8,008 nucleotides of DNA from Aphodosoma sp051870875 (GCA_051870875.1 JBJECG010000034.1:1-8008); one strand, 5' to 3'. Positions 1 through 7,696 are shown, counted from the first letter of the stretch. Made by a program: numbers and translations. Notes: generated by a model from the letters alone, not told the origin.

Positions 1-1
1 G

Positions 2-673
2 ACATCGTTCGACGTGGTGAACCGCATACGTCGGATGTTGTGCCGCACCATCGGTGAAAAGAAGCTGAAAGTGGGTCATGCCGGCACTCTCGACCCCTTG
101 GCTACCGGTGTGATGATACTGTGTACCGGTAAGGCCACCAAACGCATAGAAGAATTGCAATACGGTACAAAAGAGTACATTGCCACCTTGCAACTGGGAG
201 CCACTACCCCATCTTTTGACCTGGAACATCCGATTGATGCCACATACCCTACCGGACATATAGACAAAAAGGCGGTGGAAACGGTGCTGCACACATTTCA
301 TGGCGAGATATGGCAGGTACCACCTGTATACTCTGCCGTAAAAATAGACGGCAAACGGGCCTTCGACTATGCCCGCCACGGCGAGACAGTGGCAATAAAG
401 CCCAAACTTCTGGTGATAGACGAAATGGAATTGAAGGAATTCGATTCGGAAACAATGCAGCTCACCATACGTGTGGTATGCAGCAAGGGCACATATATCA
501 GAGCTCTGGCACGCGATATAGGAGAAGCATTGCACTCTGGTGCACACCTTACCGCCTTGCAAAGGACGCGCGTAGGCGATGTCACCCTGGCCGACTGCAT
601 GGAAGTGGATCAATTTGTCAGCTGCATAGAACAAGGTATCATATCACAAGACAAACCAATACACGACAAATAA
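2..673 (+). CDS. truB: tRNA pseudouridine(55) synthase TruB, 5' end cut by window edge
   Basis: TruB converts U55 of the tRNA T-loop to pseudouridine in the cytoplasm. The frame is open from base 2 and reads TSFDVVNRIRR, the family's conserved N-terminal motif (normally preceded by KPxGW), so the GTG at 14 is not the start and roughly 10 to 25 residues lie upstream of the window. The catalytic loop GHAGTLDPLATGV follows, with the catalytic Asp encoded at 92-94. Other family blocks are YGTKEY, QVPPVYSAVKIDGKRAFDYAR and the C-terminal CSKGTYIRALARDIG. The 223 visible residues are consistent with the short Bacteroidetes form that has little or no PUA domain after the catalytic fold. The stop TAA at 671-673 is followed 22 bases later by the queA-family gene, the usual partner of truB in Bacteroidales. 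Identification is secure. Confidence 0.95.
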   Translation, partial: TSFDVVNRIRRMLCRTIGEKKLKVGHAGTLDPLATGVMILCTGKATKRIEELQYGTKEYIATLQLGATTPSFDLEHPIDATYPTGHIDKKAVETVLHTFHGEIWQVPPVYSAVKIDGKRAFDYARHGETVAIKPKLLVIDEMELKEFDSETMQLTIRVVCSKGTYIRALARDIGEALHSGAHLTALQRTRVGDVTLADCMEVDQFVSCIEQGIISQDKPIHDK

Positions 674-695
674 ACAAACACAATATACGACACCG

Positions 696-1805
696 ATGAA
701 ACTGTCACAATTCAAATTCAAACTTCCTGAAGAACTGATAGCAAGCTATCCACGTTCGGTACAATACGATGAAAATGGCAACATAGTGGACAAAACCAAC
801 GGGTTCGATGCCGAACGGGACGAAAACCGCCTGCTTGTACTCCACTCAAAGAGCAAAGAAATTGAGCACAGGATATTCAAGGAACTTATAGAGTATTTTG
901 ATGACAAAGATTTTTTCGTATTCAACGACACGGCAGTCTTTCCTGCACTCATGCACGGCAACAAGGAGAAAACAAACGCCCAGATAGAGGTATTCCTGCT
1001 ACGTGAACTCAATGACAAACTGAGGCTTTGGGATGTACTGGTAGAACCGGCAAGAAAAATAAGAGTAGGCAACAAGCTCTACTTCGGAGCGGACAACTCA
1101 ATGGTTGCCGAAGTGATAGACAACACCACATCGAGAGGCCGTACTGTGCGTTTCCTCTATGACGGCACACACGAGGATTTCAAACGCGACCTTTACGCAC
1201 TCGGCAATCCGCCTATACCGGCACATTTCAAACGCCAGCCAGAAGCTGGCGACGTAGAAAGATACCAATCCATTTTCGCCAAGAACGAAGGAGCCGTGGT
1301 AATACCGGCCGCGAGCTGCAACTTTACGCGCAGTCTTGTCAAACGTATGGAAATAAAGGGTATAGAGTACGGTTTTCTGACACTACACGCAAGCTTGCAC
1401 ATGTTCAGGGAGATAGATGTAGAAGACCTGACCAAGCACAAGACAGACTCGGAACAGATGGATGTGAGCGAAACGCTCACTATCCCGTTCAACAAAGCAG
1501 CCGAACGCGGAAGCCGTATATGCGCCGTCGGCACCACCACCCTGCGCGCATTGGAGACCGCCTCTACAGCAAACGGCATGATCAAGCCATACGAAGGCTG
1601 GACCAACAAATTCATATTCCCGCCATATCAGTTTGCCACAGCCAACTGTCTGATATCAAACCTCCAGCTGCCGTACAGCACGATGCTCATGAACCAGACG
1701 GCATTCGGAGGCTATGATGAAGTGATGAAGGCATATCAAGTGGCTTTGGAAGAAAAATACCATTTCGGCTTCTATGGCGATTCCATATTGATATTACCGG
1801 ATTAA
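696..1805 (+). CDS. queA: Divergent QueA-family protein (SAM:tRNA ribosyltransferase-isomerase-like)
   Basis: QueA transfers and isomerises the ribosyl group of S-adenosylmethionine onto 7-aminomethyl-7-deazaguanine in tRNA, giving epoxyqueuosine. The 369-residue product is clearly of this family: FKLPEELIASYP at 9-19, RDENRLLVLH at 41-50, VFNDTAVFPA at 75-84, VEPARKIRVG at 116-125, RYQSIFAKNEGAV at 189-201, HKTDSEQM at 248-255, AVGTTTLRALE at 277-287 and WTNKFIFPPY at 302-311. Signature segments are nevertheless altered. The usual APTAGLHF reads IPAASCNF (203-210), LHVGLGTF reads LHASLHMF (230-237), TNFHLP reads SNLQLP (321-326), and the basic residues expected in NDTKVFPARL are Ala80 and Leu85. 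About 20 extra residues separate YP and RDENRLL. Position beside truB is where a normal queA sits in Bacteroidales. The frame is intact, so it is probably expressed, but catalysis is uncertain. The start is chosen for its match to the family N-terminus; no Shine-Dalgarno sequence is present. Confidence 0.82.
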   Translation: MKLSQFKFKLPEELIASYPRSVQYDENGNIVDKTNGFDAERDENRLLVLHSKSKEIEHRIFKELIEYFDDKDFFVFNDTAVFPALMHGNKEKTNAQIEVFLLRELNDKLRLWDVLVEPARKIRVGNKLYFGADNSMVAEVIDNTTSRGRTVRFLYDGTHEDFKRDLYALGNPPIPAHFKRQPEAGDVERYQSIFAKNEGAVVIPAASCNFTRSLVKRMEIKGIEYGFLTLHASLHMFREIDVEDLTKHKTDSEQMDVSETLTIPFNKAAERGSRICAVGTTTLRALETASTANGMIKPYEGWTNKFIFPPYQFATANCLISNLQLPYSTMLMNQTAFGGYDEVMKAYQVALEEKYHFGFYGDSILILPD

Positions 1806-1829
1806 CCCAGTGTCCACAGACAACAAGAC

Positions 1830-3530
1830 ATGAGCCAATATATTGTATCAGCACGGAAATACCGTCCGCAGACATTCCGTTCGGTAGTCGGGCAGGATGC
1901 GCTGACCACAACGCTGAAAAACGCCATAGCCAACAACCATCTGGCACATGCCTACCTCTTCTGCGGCCCCCGCGGTGTAGGCAAGACCACATGTGCCCGA
2001 ATTTTTGCAAAGACCATCAACTGTCTGAATCCCGGAAAAGACGGTGAAGCATGCAACGAATGCGAATCGTGCATGGCATTCAACGAACAGCGTTCGTTCA
2101 ACATCCATGAATTGGATGCCGCGTCAAACAACTCGGTGGAAGACATACGGTCTCTTGTAGAACAGGTGCAGATACCGCCACAAATAGGCCATTACAGCGT
2201 GTACATCATCGATGAGGTGCACATGCTGTCATCAGCCGCATTCAACGCATTCCTCAAGACTCTTGAAGAACCGCCGGCACATGCCATCTTCATCCTCGCC
2301 ACTACGGAAAAGCACAAAATCATCCCGACCATACTTTCACGCTGCCAGATATACGACTTCAACCGGATAAGAATATCCGACACCATCAACCACTTGAAAT
2401 ATGTAGCGGAAAACGAGAATATACAGGTTGAGGAGGCTGCACTCAACATCATAGCCCGCAAGGCCGACGGCGCGATGCGCGATGCGCTTTCGATATTCGA
2501 CCAGGTAGTAAGTTTCTGCGGGCAGACGGTGACCTATCAGAATACCATCGAAAACCTCAATGTACTGGACTACGACTATTACTTCCAGTTGGTGGACCTT
2601 CTGCTCGAAGCCAGGATACCAGAAACCTTGGTGATATTGGACACAATACTGTCAAAAGGATTCGACGGGCAGCATTTCGTAAGCGGATTCGCCTCCCATC
2701 TGAGAGACATCATGGTAAGCAAAGCACCGGAAACCCTTCCGCTGCTTGAAGTGGGCGACACCATAGCCCCGAAATATCAGGATCAAGCCAGCCGTTGTCC
2801 TACGGAATGGATATACAGGGCTTTGGAAATGGCCAACGATTGCGACCTGCAATACCGCAACAGCAAGAACAAACGGTTGCTCACAGAACTGATGCTGATA
2901 CGGATAGCAGGGCTGAAAACAAACGGAACATCAAAAAAAGCTGAACCGGAGCTGCCATATATAACAGCTGTTGCACCATCTCCGGTTTTGGACACGACAC
3001 AAGCAACAGCGCAACCACAGGCCAAACCGGTCACCACAGGCAATAAAATGCCTGTGATACGGCTCAACATACAAAGGACCGGAAACCCTCCCGCTCCGGC
3101 CGCCACGACCCCAGCCCCCCAAAAAGCACAGCAATCAATGCCGGACTCACCGGCCAAACAGCACCATACACCGCAACCATTTACGGAGGAACGCCTGAAA
3201 GAGGAATGGATCCGTTATGCCAGATCCATAGAGAAAGAAGCTCATACGACCAATGCCATGCTCAATTTTCCGCCGGAAAAGATCGATGACAGTCATATTG
3301 CCGTCAGACTGATAAACAGCATCCAGGTGGAAATGATCTCATCACACCGCAAAGCAATCGAACAGTATCTATCGGAAAAACTCAGCAACGACATCTCACT
3401 TGGCATCACTCTCGATGCCACCATAGCCAAAGACAAGGCGTTCACTCCCGATGAAAAGCTGAAAAGAATGCAAGAAAGCAATGCAGCCTTCAACTCACTC
3501 AAAACCGCACTCGGACTGGAAATCATATAA
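1830..3530 (+). CDS. dnaX: DNA polymerase III subunit tau (and probably gamma)
   Basis: DnaX is the ATPase of the sliding-clamp loader and, through its tau tail, organises the replisome. The N-terminal AAA+ domain shows SARKYRPQTF (7-16), Walker A GPRGVGKT (46-53), a zinc module with Cys65, Cys75, Cys78 and Cys81, Walker B VYIIDEVHM (124-132) and sensor-1/arginine-finger segment ATTEKHKIIPTILSRC ending at residue 172. Lid and collar domains run to about 368. A Pro/Ala/Gln/Thr-rich, low-complexity linker (about 370-450) leads to a C-terminal domain (about 453-566) that should bind the polymerase alpha subunit and helicase. The length of 566 residues is normal for Bacteroidetes. A slip site at the collar-linker junction, listed separately, could give a short gamma form. 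The start MSQYIVSARKYRP fits the family; it lies 24 bases after the queA-family stop. Confidence 0.96.
   Translation: MSQYIVSARKYRPQTFRSVVGQDALTTTLKNAIANNHLAHAYLFCGPRGVGKTTCARIFAKTINCLNPGKDGEACNECESCMAFNEQRSFNIHELDAASNNSVEDIRSLVEQVQIPPQIGHYSVYIIDEVHMLSSAAFNAFLKTLEEPPAHAIFILATTEKHKIIPTILSRCQIYDFNRIRISDTINHLKYVAENENIQVEEAALNIIARKADGAMRDALSIFDQVVSFCGQTVTYQNTIENLNVLDYDYYFQLVDLLLEARIPETLVILDTILSKGFDGQHFVSGFASHLRDIMVSKAPETLPLLEVGDTIAPKYQDQASRCPTEWIYRALEMANDCDLQYRNSKNKRLLTELMLIRIAGLKTNGTSKKAEPELPYITAVAPSPVLDTTQATAQPQAKPVTTGNKMPVIRLNIQRTGNPPAPAATTPAPQKAQQSMPDSPAKQHHTPQPFTEERLKEEWIRYARSIEKEAHTTNAMLNFPPEKIDDSHIAVRLINSIQVEMISSHRKAIEQYLSEKLSNDISLGITLDATIAKDKAFTPDEKLKRMQESNAAFNSLKTALGLEII
2933..2987 (+). 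other. Candidate programmed -1 frameshift site in dnaX
   Basis: Seven A residues (2933-2939) lie in the phase tcA AAA AAA GCT of dnaX, which satisfies the X XXY YYZ rule for tandem slippage. After a -1 slip the next codons are AGC (2939-2941) and TGA (2942-2944), so translation would end after 371 residues, right where the clamp-loader collar ends and the linker begins. Four bases after the A run, AACCGGAG (2944-2951) can pair perfectly with CTCCGGTT (2980-2987). The 28-base loop contains a self-complementary AACAGCTGTT (2963-2972). This resembles the arrangement known from Escherichia coli dnaX, which makes gamma. No good Shine-Dalgarno-like stimulator is seen upstream; GCAGGG at 2907-2912 is about 20 bases away. 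Activity is inferred. Confidence 0.6.
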
Positions 3531-3550
3531 CAGACAGTAAACCATATCCG

Positions 3551-5416
3551 ATGCTGACATACACAGCGCACAACATGAACAATATATATGTCATACTCAA
3601 ACGATTCATGCCAGGTTACGGCAAATTTGTAGCCGGAAGCCTCGTACTCAATCTCACAGCCACCGTATTCAACCTGTTTTCCTTTGCCTCCATCATCCCC
3701 ATACTCCAAATCCTGTTCGGCATAACGTCAGGCAGACATACATACATCAGCTGGAGCAATGCAACCTCGCTTGACGGCCTGGTTGCAACCGGCAAGAACA
3801 ACGCCTATGCCGCCATCGAACATCTTATTGAAACCAACGGAGCATCGACAGCTCTTATGGTACTGGGCATATACCTGATTGTGATGACATTTCTGAAAAC
3901 ATTCGCTTCATTCTGCGCGGCATCGTCACTTGTTCCCATACGTACAGGCATCATCTACGACCTGCGCAACTCCGTATACAATAAAATAAACAATCTGCCG
4001 CTCAGCTATTTTTCACAGGAAAAAAAGGGAGATATCATGAGCCGTATGACAAACGATATAGCCGAAATAGAATCATCGGTCATCAGTTCACTCGAGATGC
4101 TGTTCAAGAACCCGATAATGATCATCATATACCTGACAGTACTGTTTGCCATGAGCTGGCGGCTGACAGTCTTTGTACTTCTGTTGCTGCCGGTAAGCGG
4201 ATTGCTGATAGGACGCATCGGTCACTCGCTCAAACGCCGGTCAAAGGCAGGCCAAGAACTGACAGGCGAACTTCTATCACAAATAGAAGAGACTCTCGGC
4301 GGCCTGAGAATCGTGAAAGCCTTCTGTGCAGAAAGCAAACTGATAAAGCGATTCAAACTTCTGAACGGACGGATACGTTCCACATTTACTCGTGTGCATA
4401 TGCGTTACTATCTGGCGCATCCGGTCAGCGAATTTCTTGGTACAGTGGTGATAGCCATACTATTATGGTACGGCGGTATGCTAATACTGGACGGCAAAGG
4501 AGGAATTACAGCCCCGGAATTCATCTATTACTTAGTGATTTTCTACAGCATCATACAACCGTTCAAAGACTTGTCGCGTGCCGGTTACAGCATTCAGAAA
4601 GGTATGGCTTCCATCGATCGGATAGATGCCATCTTAAATGCCGAAAACAATATACTGGAGCCGGAGCAGCCGAAACATATAGACAAGTTCTCAGACTGCA
4701 TCGAGTTTCACAATGTTGCATTCACTTACAATGGTATCGATACCGTTTTGCACAACATCAATTTACGCATACGCCGTGGCGAAACCGTTGCGTTGGTGGG
4801 GCAATCGGGTTCTGGCAAATCAACCATGGTAGACCTCATACCCCGTTTTTACGACACGACAAGCGGGTCAATCACCATCGATGGTGTAGATGTAAAGGAT
4901 TTGCCGACAAAGGAACTCCGCTCGTTTATCGGCAATGTCAACCAAGAAGCCATCTTGTTCAACGATACGATATTCAACAATATAGCCTTTGGTGTGGAGT
5001 CCGCCACACAAGAAGAGGTTGAAACGGCAGCCAAGATAGCCAATGCCCACGACTTCATAATGGCGACCCCCGACGGCTACCAGAGCAATATAGGCGACAG
5101 AGGATCACTGCTTTCGGGCGGCCAGCGACAACGCCTGTCCATAGCACGCGCCATACTGAAAAATCCCCCGATACTGATTCTCGATGAAGCGACATCGGCA
5201 CTGGACACAGAATCAGAACATCTTGTACAAGAAGCCATAGAACATCTGATGAAAGGCCGTACCGCAATAATGGTGGCACACCGGCTGTCTACCATCAAAC
5301 TGGCAGACACGATATGCGTGGTACACAACGGCGAGATCATAGAGCGTGGAACACATGATGAACTTCTTGCCCTCAACGGACAGTACAGGAAACTTTATGA
5401 CATGCAGTCATTCTGA
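3551..5416 (+). CDS. MsbA-like ABC half-transporter (membrane domain fused to ATPase)
   Basis: This is an inner-membrane type IV ABC exporter that should work as a homodimer. In Bacteroidetes, proteins like this are usually assigned to lipid A/lipid flipping (MsbA-like), but substrate cannot be read from sequence. The membrane domain has six probable helices, near residues 27-55, 100-125, 187-204, 205-222, 295-314 and 322-340, including the coupling segment GDIMSRMTNDIAEIE (160-174). The ATPase domain shows A-loop Tyr393, Walker A GQSGSGKST (417-425), Q-loop Gln465, signature LSGGQ (521-525), Walker B ILILDEATSALD (541-552) and switch His577, so all catalytic elements are present. The length of 621 is slightly above average because of a lumenal loop at about 58-95. 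The gene lies 20 bases after dnaX. Met9 (3575) is an alternative start and would give an N-terminus, MNNIYVILKRF, more like relatives. Confidence 0.92.
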   Translation: MLTYTAHNMNNIYVILKRFMPGYGKFVAGSLVLNLTATVFNLFSFASIIPILQILFGITSGRHTYISWSNATSLDGLVATGKNNAYAAIEHLIETNGASTALMVLGIYLIVMTFLKTFASFCAASSLVPIRTGIIYDLRNSVYNKINNLPLSYFSQEKKGDIMSRMTNDIAEIESSVISSLEMLFKNPIMIIIYLTVLFAMSWRLTVFVLLLLPVSGLLIGRIGHSLKRRSKAGQELTGELLSQIEETLGGLRIVKAFCAESKLIKRFKLLNGRIRSTFTRVHMRYYLAHPVSEFLGTVVIAILLWYGGMLILDGKGGITAPEFIYYLVIFYSIIQPFKDLSRAGYSIQKGMASIDRIDAILNAENNILEPEQPKHIDKFSDCIEFHNVAFTYNGIDTVLHNINLRIRRGETVALVGQSGSGKSTMVDLIPRFYDTTSGSITIDGVDVKDLPTKELRSFIGNVNQEAILFNDTIFNNIAFGVESATQEEVETAAKIANAHDFIMATPDGYQSNIGDRGSLLSGGQRQRLSIARAILKNPPILILDEATSALDTESEHLVQEAIEHLMKGRTAIMVAHRLSTIKLADTICVVHNGEIIERGTHDELLALNGQYRKLYDMQSF

Positions 5417-5448
5417 CAAACAATATACACAATCCATTAATATATAAT

Positions 5449-6594
5449 ATGATTAACTTTGAATTTCAAAACCCTACCAAACTGATTTTTGGCAAAGGGA
5501 CAATAGCAAAAATAGCCGAACAATTTGACCATCCGACAAAAATCATGCTCACTTTCGGAGGGGGTAGCGTGAAGAAAAACGGTGTCTACGATCAGGTGAT
5601 TTCAGCCCTCAAGGGGCACGACATTGTGGAGTTCTGGGGCATCGAGCCTAATCCGAAAGTAGAGACTCTGCGCAAAGCCGTAGAGCTTGGCAAGCGCGAA
5701 AATGTGGAGTTTATCATTGCTGTGGGCGGCGGTTCGACACTTGACGGCACAAAACTGATAGCTGCGGCCATCAAATACGACGGAGATGCCTGGGAATTGG
5801 TAAAGGACAATTCGAAAATGACCGGTGCTCTGCCCATTGCATCGGTCATGACCATGCCTGCCACAGGGTCGGAAATGAACAGGGGAGCTGTCATTTCGTG
5901 TCTCGAAACCAAAGAAAAGTTTGCATTCTATTCATACTATCCGCGTTTCTCCATACTTGACCCGGAAACCACATACTCCATTCCTCCATTCCAGGTGTCA
6001 TGCGGTATAGCCGACACTTTTGTGCACGTCATGGAGCAGTACCTGACCGCTACAGGCATCAATCCGCTCATGGATCGTTGGGCAGAAGGCATACTGCTTA
6101 ATCTTATAGAGATAGCACCTCAAATACAGACAGACAGCCGCAACTATGATCTCATGGCACAGTATATGTTGTCGGCCACGATGGGGCTAAACGGCTTTAT
6201 TGCCATGGGAGTGCCGCAAGACTGGGCCACACACCAGATAGGCCACGAACTGACGGCTCTGCACGGCGTGACCCACGGCGAGAGCCTTGCCGTCATTCTA
6301 CCAGCCACCATGACCGTACTCAGCGGGCAGAAGCACGATAAGATACTCCAGTACGGCGAGCGCGTGTGGGGGATAACCGAAGGTTCCGACGGCCTGCGCA
6401 TTGCCGAAGCCATCGACCGCACTGAACGTTTCTTTGCCAACTTGGGGCTGAAAACCCATCTGTCACAACTCGGTATCGGCGAAGAGACAATAGCCGAAAT
6501 CGAACGCCGTTTCAACGGGCGCAACGTCCATTTCGGCGAATGCCGCAACGTTGACGGCACCGTGGCCCGCGCCATACTCGAAGCCGCGTTGTAA
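5449..6594 (+). CDS. yqhD: Iron-dependent alcohol dehydrogenase, YqhD/BdhA type
   Basis: Group III metal-dependent alcohol dehydrogenases reduce aldehydes to alcohols in the cytoplasm. YqhD itself prefers NADPH and clears short-chain and peroxidation-derived aldehydes, while BDH homologues make butanol. The 381-residue protein aligns by eye with YqhD along its length. FGGGSVKKNG (36-45) and AVGGGSTLDGTK (91-102) form the nucleotide-binding site, PATGSEMN (137-144) is the substrate/cofactor loop, and GVPQDWATHQIGHELTALHG (254-273) is very close to YqhD. By analogy the metal ligands are Asp189, His193, His262 and His276, all present. The C-terminal ERVWGITEGSD (304-314) is another YqhD-type block. 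The start gives the usual MINFEFQNPTKLIFG N-terminus. It lies 32 bases after the ABC transporter in an AT-rich gap and 34 bases before the thioredoxin-like gene, suggesting a shared redox-stress role. Confidence 0.92.
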   Translation: MINFEFQNPTKLIFGKGTIAKIAEQFDHPTKIMLTFGGGSVKKNGVYDQVISALKGHDIVEFWGIEPNPKVETLRKAVELGKRENVEFIIAVGGGSTLDGTKLIAAAIKYDGDAWELVKDNSKMTGALPIASVMTMPATGSEMNRGAVISCLETKEKFAFYSYYPRFSILDPETTYSIPPFQVSCGIADTFVHVMEQYLTATGINPLMDRWAEGILLNLIEIAPQIQTDSRNYDLMAQYMLSATMGLNGFIAMGVPQDWATHQIGHELTALHGVTHGESLAVILPATMTVLSGQKHDKILQYGERVWGITEGSDGLRIAEAIDRTERFFANLGLKTHLSQLGIGEETIAEIERRFNGRNVHFGECRNVDGTVARAILEAAL

Positions 6595-6628
6595 CGAACA
6601 CAAACGTTTGACAAACAAGAGACAAGAT

Positions 6629-6877
6629 ATGAAAATAGAAGTTGTAGGCAATTGCTGCTCATCGTGCCATGCCACCTACCATGCCATAAGAGAAGCAGCC
6701 GAAGAGATGAGCGAAGATATTGAAGTAGAACACGTTGATGACATCAAGGAGATACTACGCCTCGGCGTCATACAGATGCCGACAGTAATGATAGACGGCA
6801 AGCAAGTGAGTGCAGGGAAACATTACAGCAAAGAAGAAGCCCGTACGTTGCTGCTTTCACATTTGAGCCAAAGATAA
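6629..6877 (+). CDS. Small thioredoxin-like protein (TM0996/MTH895 type)
   Basis: The 82-residue product has a minimal thioredoxin-like fold: beta strand MKIEVVG, redox motif GNCCSSC with Cys10 and Cys13 forming CxxC (Cys9 is an extra neighbour), a helix (14-28), strand IEVEHVDD, helix KEILRLG, then the cis-proline loop QMPTVMIDGK with Pro51, and a final helix (67-80). This is the architecture of the small 'redox-active disulfide protein' family, which is cytoplasmic and lacks a signal peptide. A longer in-frame reading back to 6551 exists, but it overlaps the dehydrogenase 3' end and adds 26 residues without family resemblance, so the ATG at 6629 is preferred. It precedes the CcdA/ArsG-like membrane gene by 24 bases. 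In other bacteria these two families are frequent neighbours, so it is the likely electron donor or acceptor. Confidence 0.88.
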   Translation: MKIEVVGNCCSSCHATYHAIREAAEEMSEDIEVEHVDDIKEILRLGVIQMPTVMIDGKQVSAGKHYSKEEARTLLLSHLSQR

Positions 6878-6901
6878 CGACAGCGTCTGCAATTACACAC
6901 C

Positions 6902-7675
6902 ATGCACAATTGTATGATGTGGAACTGCAAGCATATACCACTACATCACATGCACTATACAGACACTCTGATGAATTATGCCCAGAGTATTTCATCGCCA
7001 GTACTTATGGTGGCAGTACTCGCCATAGTATTCGCGCTCGACCCGTGCCTTCTGCTTACCAACATAGCCGCAATAGGTTACATCGGCCGCGAAGTGGAGA
7101 ACAAGCGGGTCATACTTTCCCGCGGACTGTACTATACATTGGGACGTACATTGTCATACGGCCTGTTGGGCTGCACTATGATAGCGTTTCTGCAGTTAGG
7201 CAAGAGTCTGCATCCGATAGAGGAATTTGTGGAACATTACGGTGTAATGATACTGACCGTATTTATGATTCTGATGGGGGTACTGCTCTGCATATCCGAC
7301 TACATACCGTGGCTGAACATCAATCTGGCCAAAAATGTCGACCAGACACGGTTCAAGGGCAAAGCCGGAGCATTCATGCTCGGAGTGGTACTGACATTTG
7401 CTTTCTGCCCTACCAACGCAATACTGTTTTTCGGAATGATGGTGCCGGTATGTTCGGTATCGAAATTCGGGTACGTTCTGCCGTTCCTCTTCTCAGCCAC
7501 CACGGCCATACCGGTACTGCTGATTGCCTACATTATAGCATTCAGCATCAACTCAATAGCCCGGTACTACAACAAAGTTCAGCTCATCGGCAAGATACTG
7601 AAATGGGTGGTAGGGATAGCATTTGTGATAATAGGTGTTTATCTGGCCGTGAATGGTGTGGAGCATCATCATTGA
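6902..7675 (+). CDS. CcdA/ArsG-like membrane redox protein or permease
   Basis: This 257-residue polytopic membrane protein resembles the family that databases label 'ArsG aromatic aminobenzylarsenical efflux permease', itself close to the CcdA/DsbD membrane domain that carries electrons across the membrane. About six helices are visible, near 34-60, 75-100, 112-131, 155-182, 190-217 and 231-251. Two Cys-Pro motifs occupy equivalent places in the two halves: DPC in ALDPCLLLTNIAAIG (Cys49) and FCP in FAFCPTNAILFFG (Cys169), matching the paired redox cysteines of CcdA. The upstream thioredoxin-like gene fits a redox relay. No ars genes are near, so arsenical transport is not supported. The N-terminus is uncertain: Met24 (6971) starts just before the first helix, whereas the longer form adds a His/Cys/Met-rich stretch. 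The protein ends in His-His-His. Confidence 0.83.
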   Translation: MHNCMMWNCKHIPLHHMHYTDTLMNYAQSISSPVLMVAVLAIVFALDPCLLLTNIAAIGYIGREVENKRVILSRGLYYTLGRTLSYGLLGCTMIAFLQLGKSLHPIEEFVEHYGVMILTVFMILMGVLLCISDYIPWLNINLAKNVDQTRFKGKAGAFMLGVVLTFAFCPTNAILFFGMMVPVCSVSKFGYVLPFLFSATTAIPVLLIAYIIAFSINSIARYYNKVQLIGKILKWVVGIAFVIIGVYLAVNGVEHHH

Positions 7676-7696
7676 ATGGTTTGTAACCATGATAAT

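Noticed and set aside
1233..1251. 7-bp hairpin CGCCAGC/GCTGGCG with a 5-base loop inside the queA-family gene
   Set aside because: It lies within ordinary coding sequence (RQPEAGD) with no slip site, start or stop nearby; likely chance.
3115..3125. C6A5 run in the dnaX linker as a second slip site
   Set aside because: Codons read gcc ccc caa aaa, so no in-phase X XXY YYZ heptamer is formed. The linker is already low in complexity.
5454..5461. TAACTTTG, a match to the Bacteroides -7 promoter element TAnnTTTG
   Set aside because: It sits inside the first codons of the dehydrogenase, and no TTTG element is found at the expected distance upstream. The AT-rich gap before the gene could still hold a promoter, but I cannot point to one.
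6144..6662. A 172-codon minus-strand frame opposite the alcohol dehydrogenase
   Set aside because: It lies antisense to a strongly conserved gene, and its composition is typical of a shadow frame.
6910..7686. A 258-codon + strand frame overlapping the CcdA/ArsG-like gene almost completely
   Set aside because: It is the shifted frame of a well-supported membrane protein. The translation is rich in Arg, His and Ser without membrane helices or motifs.
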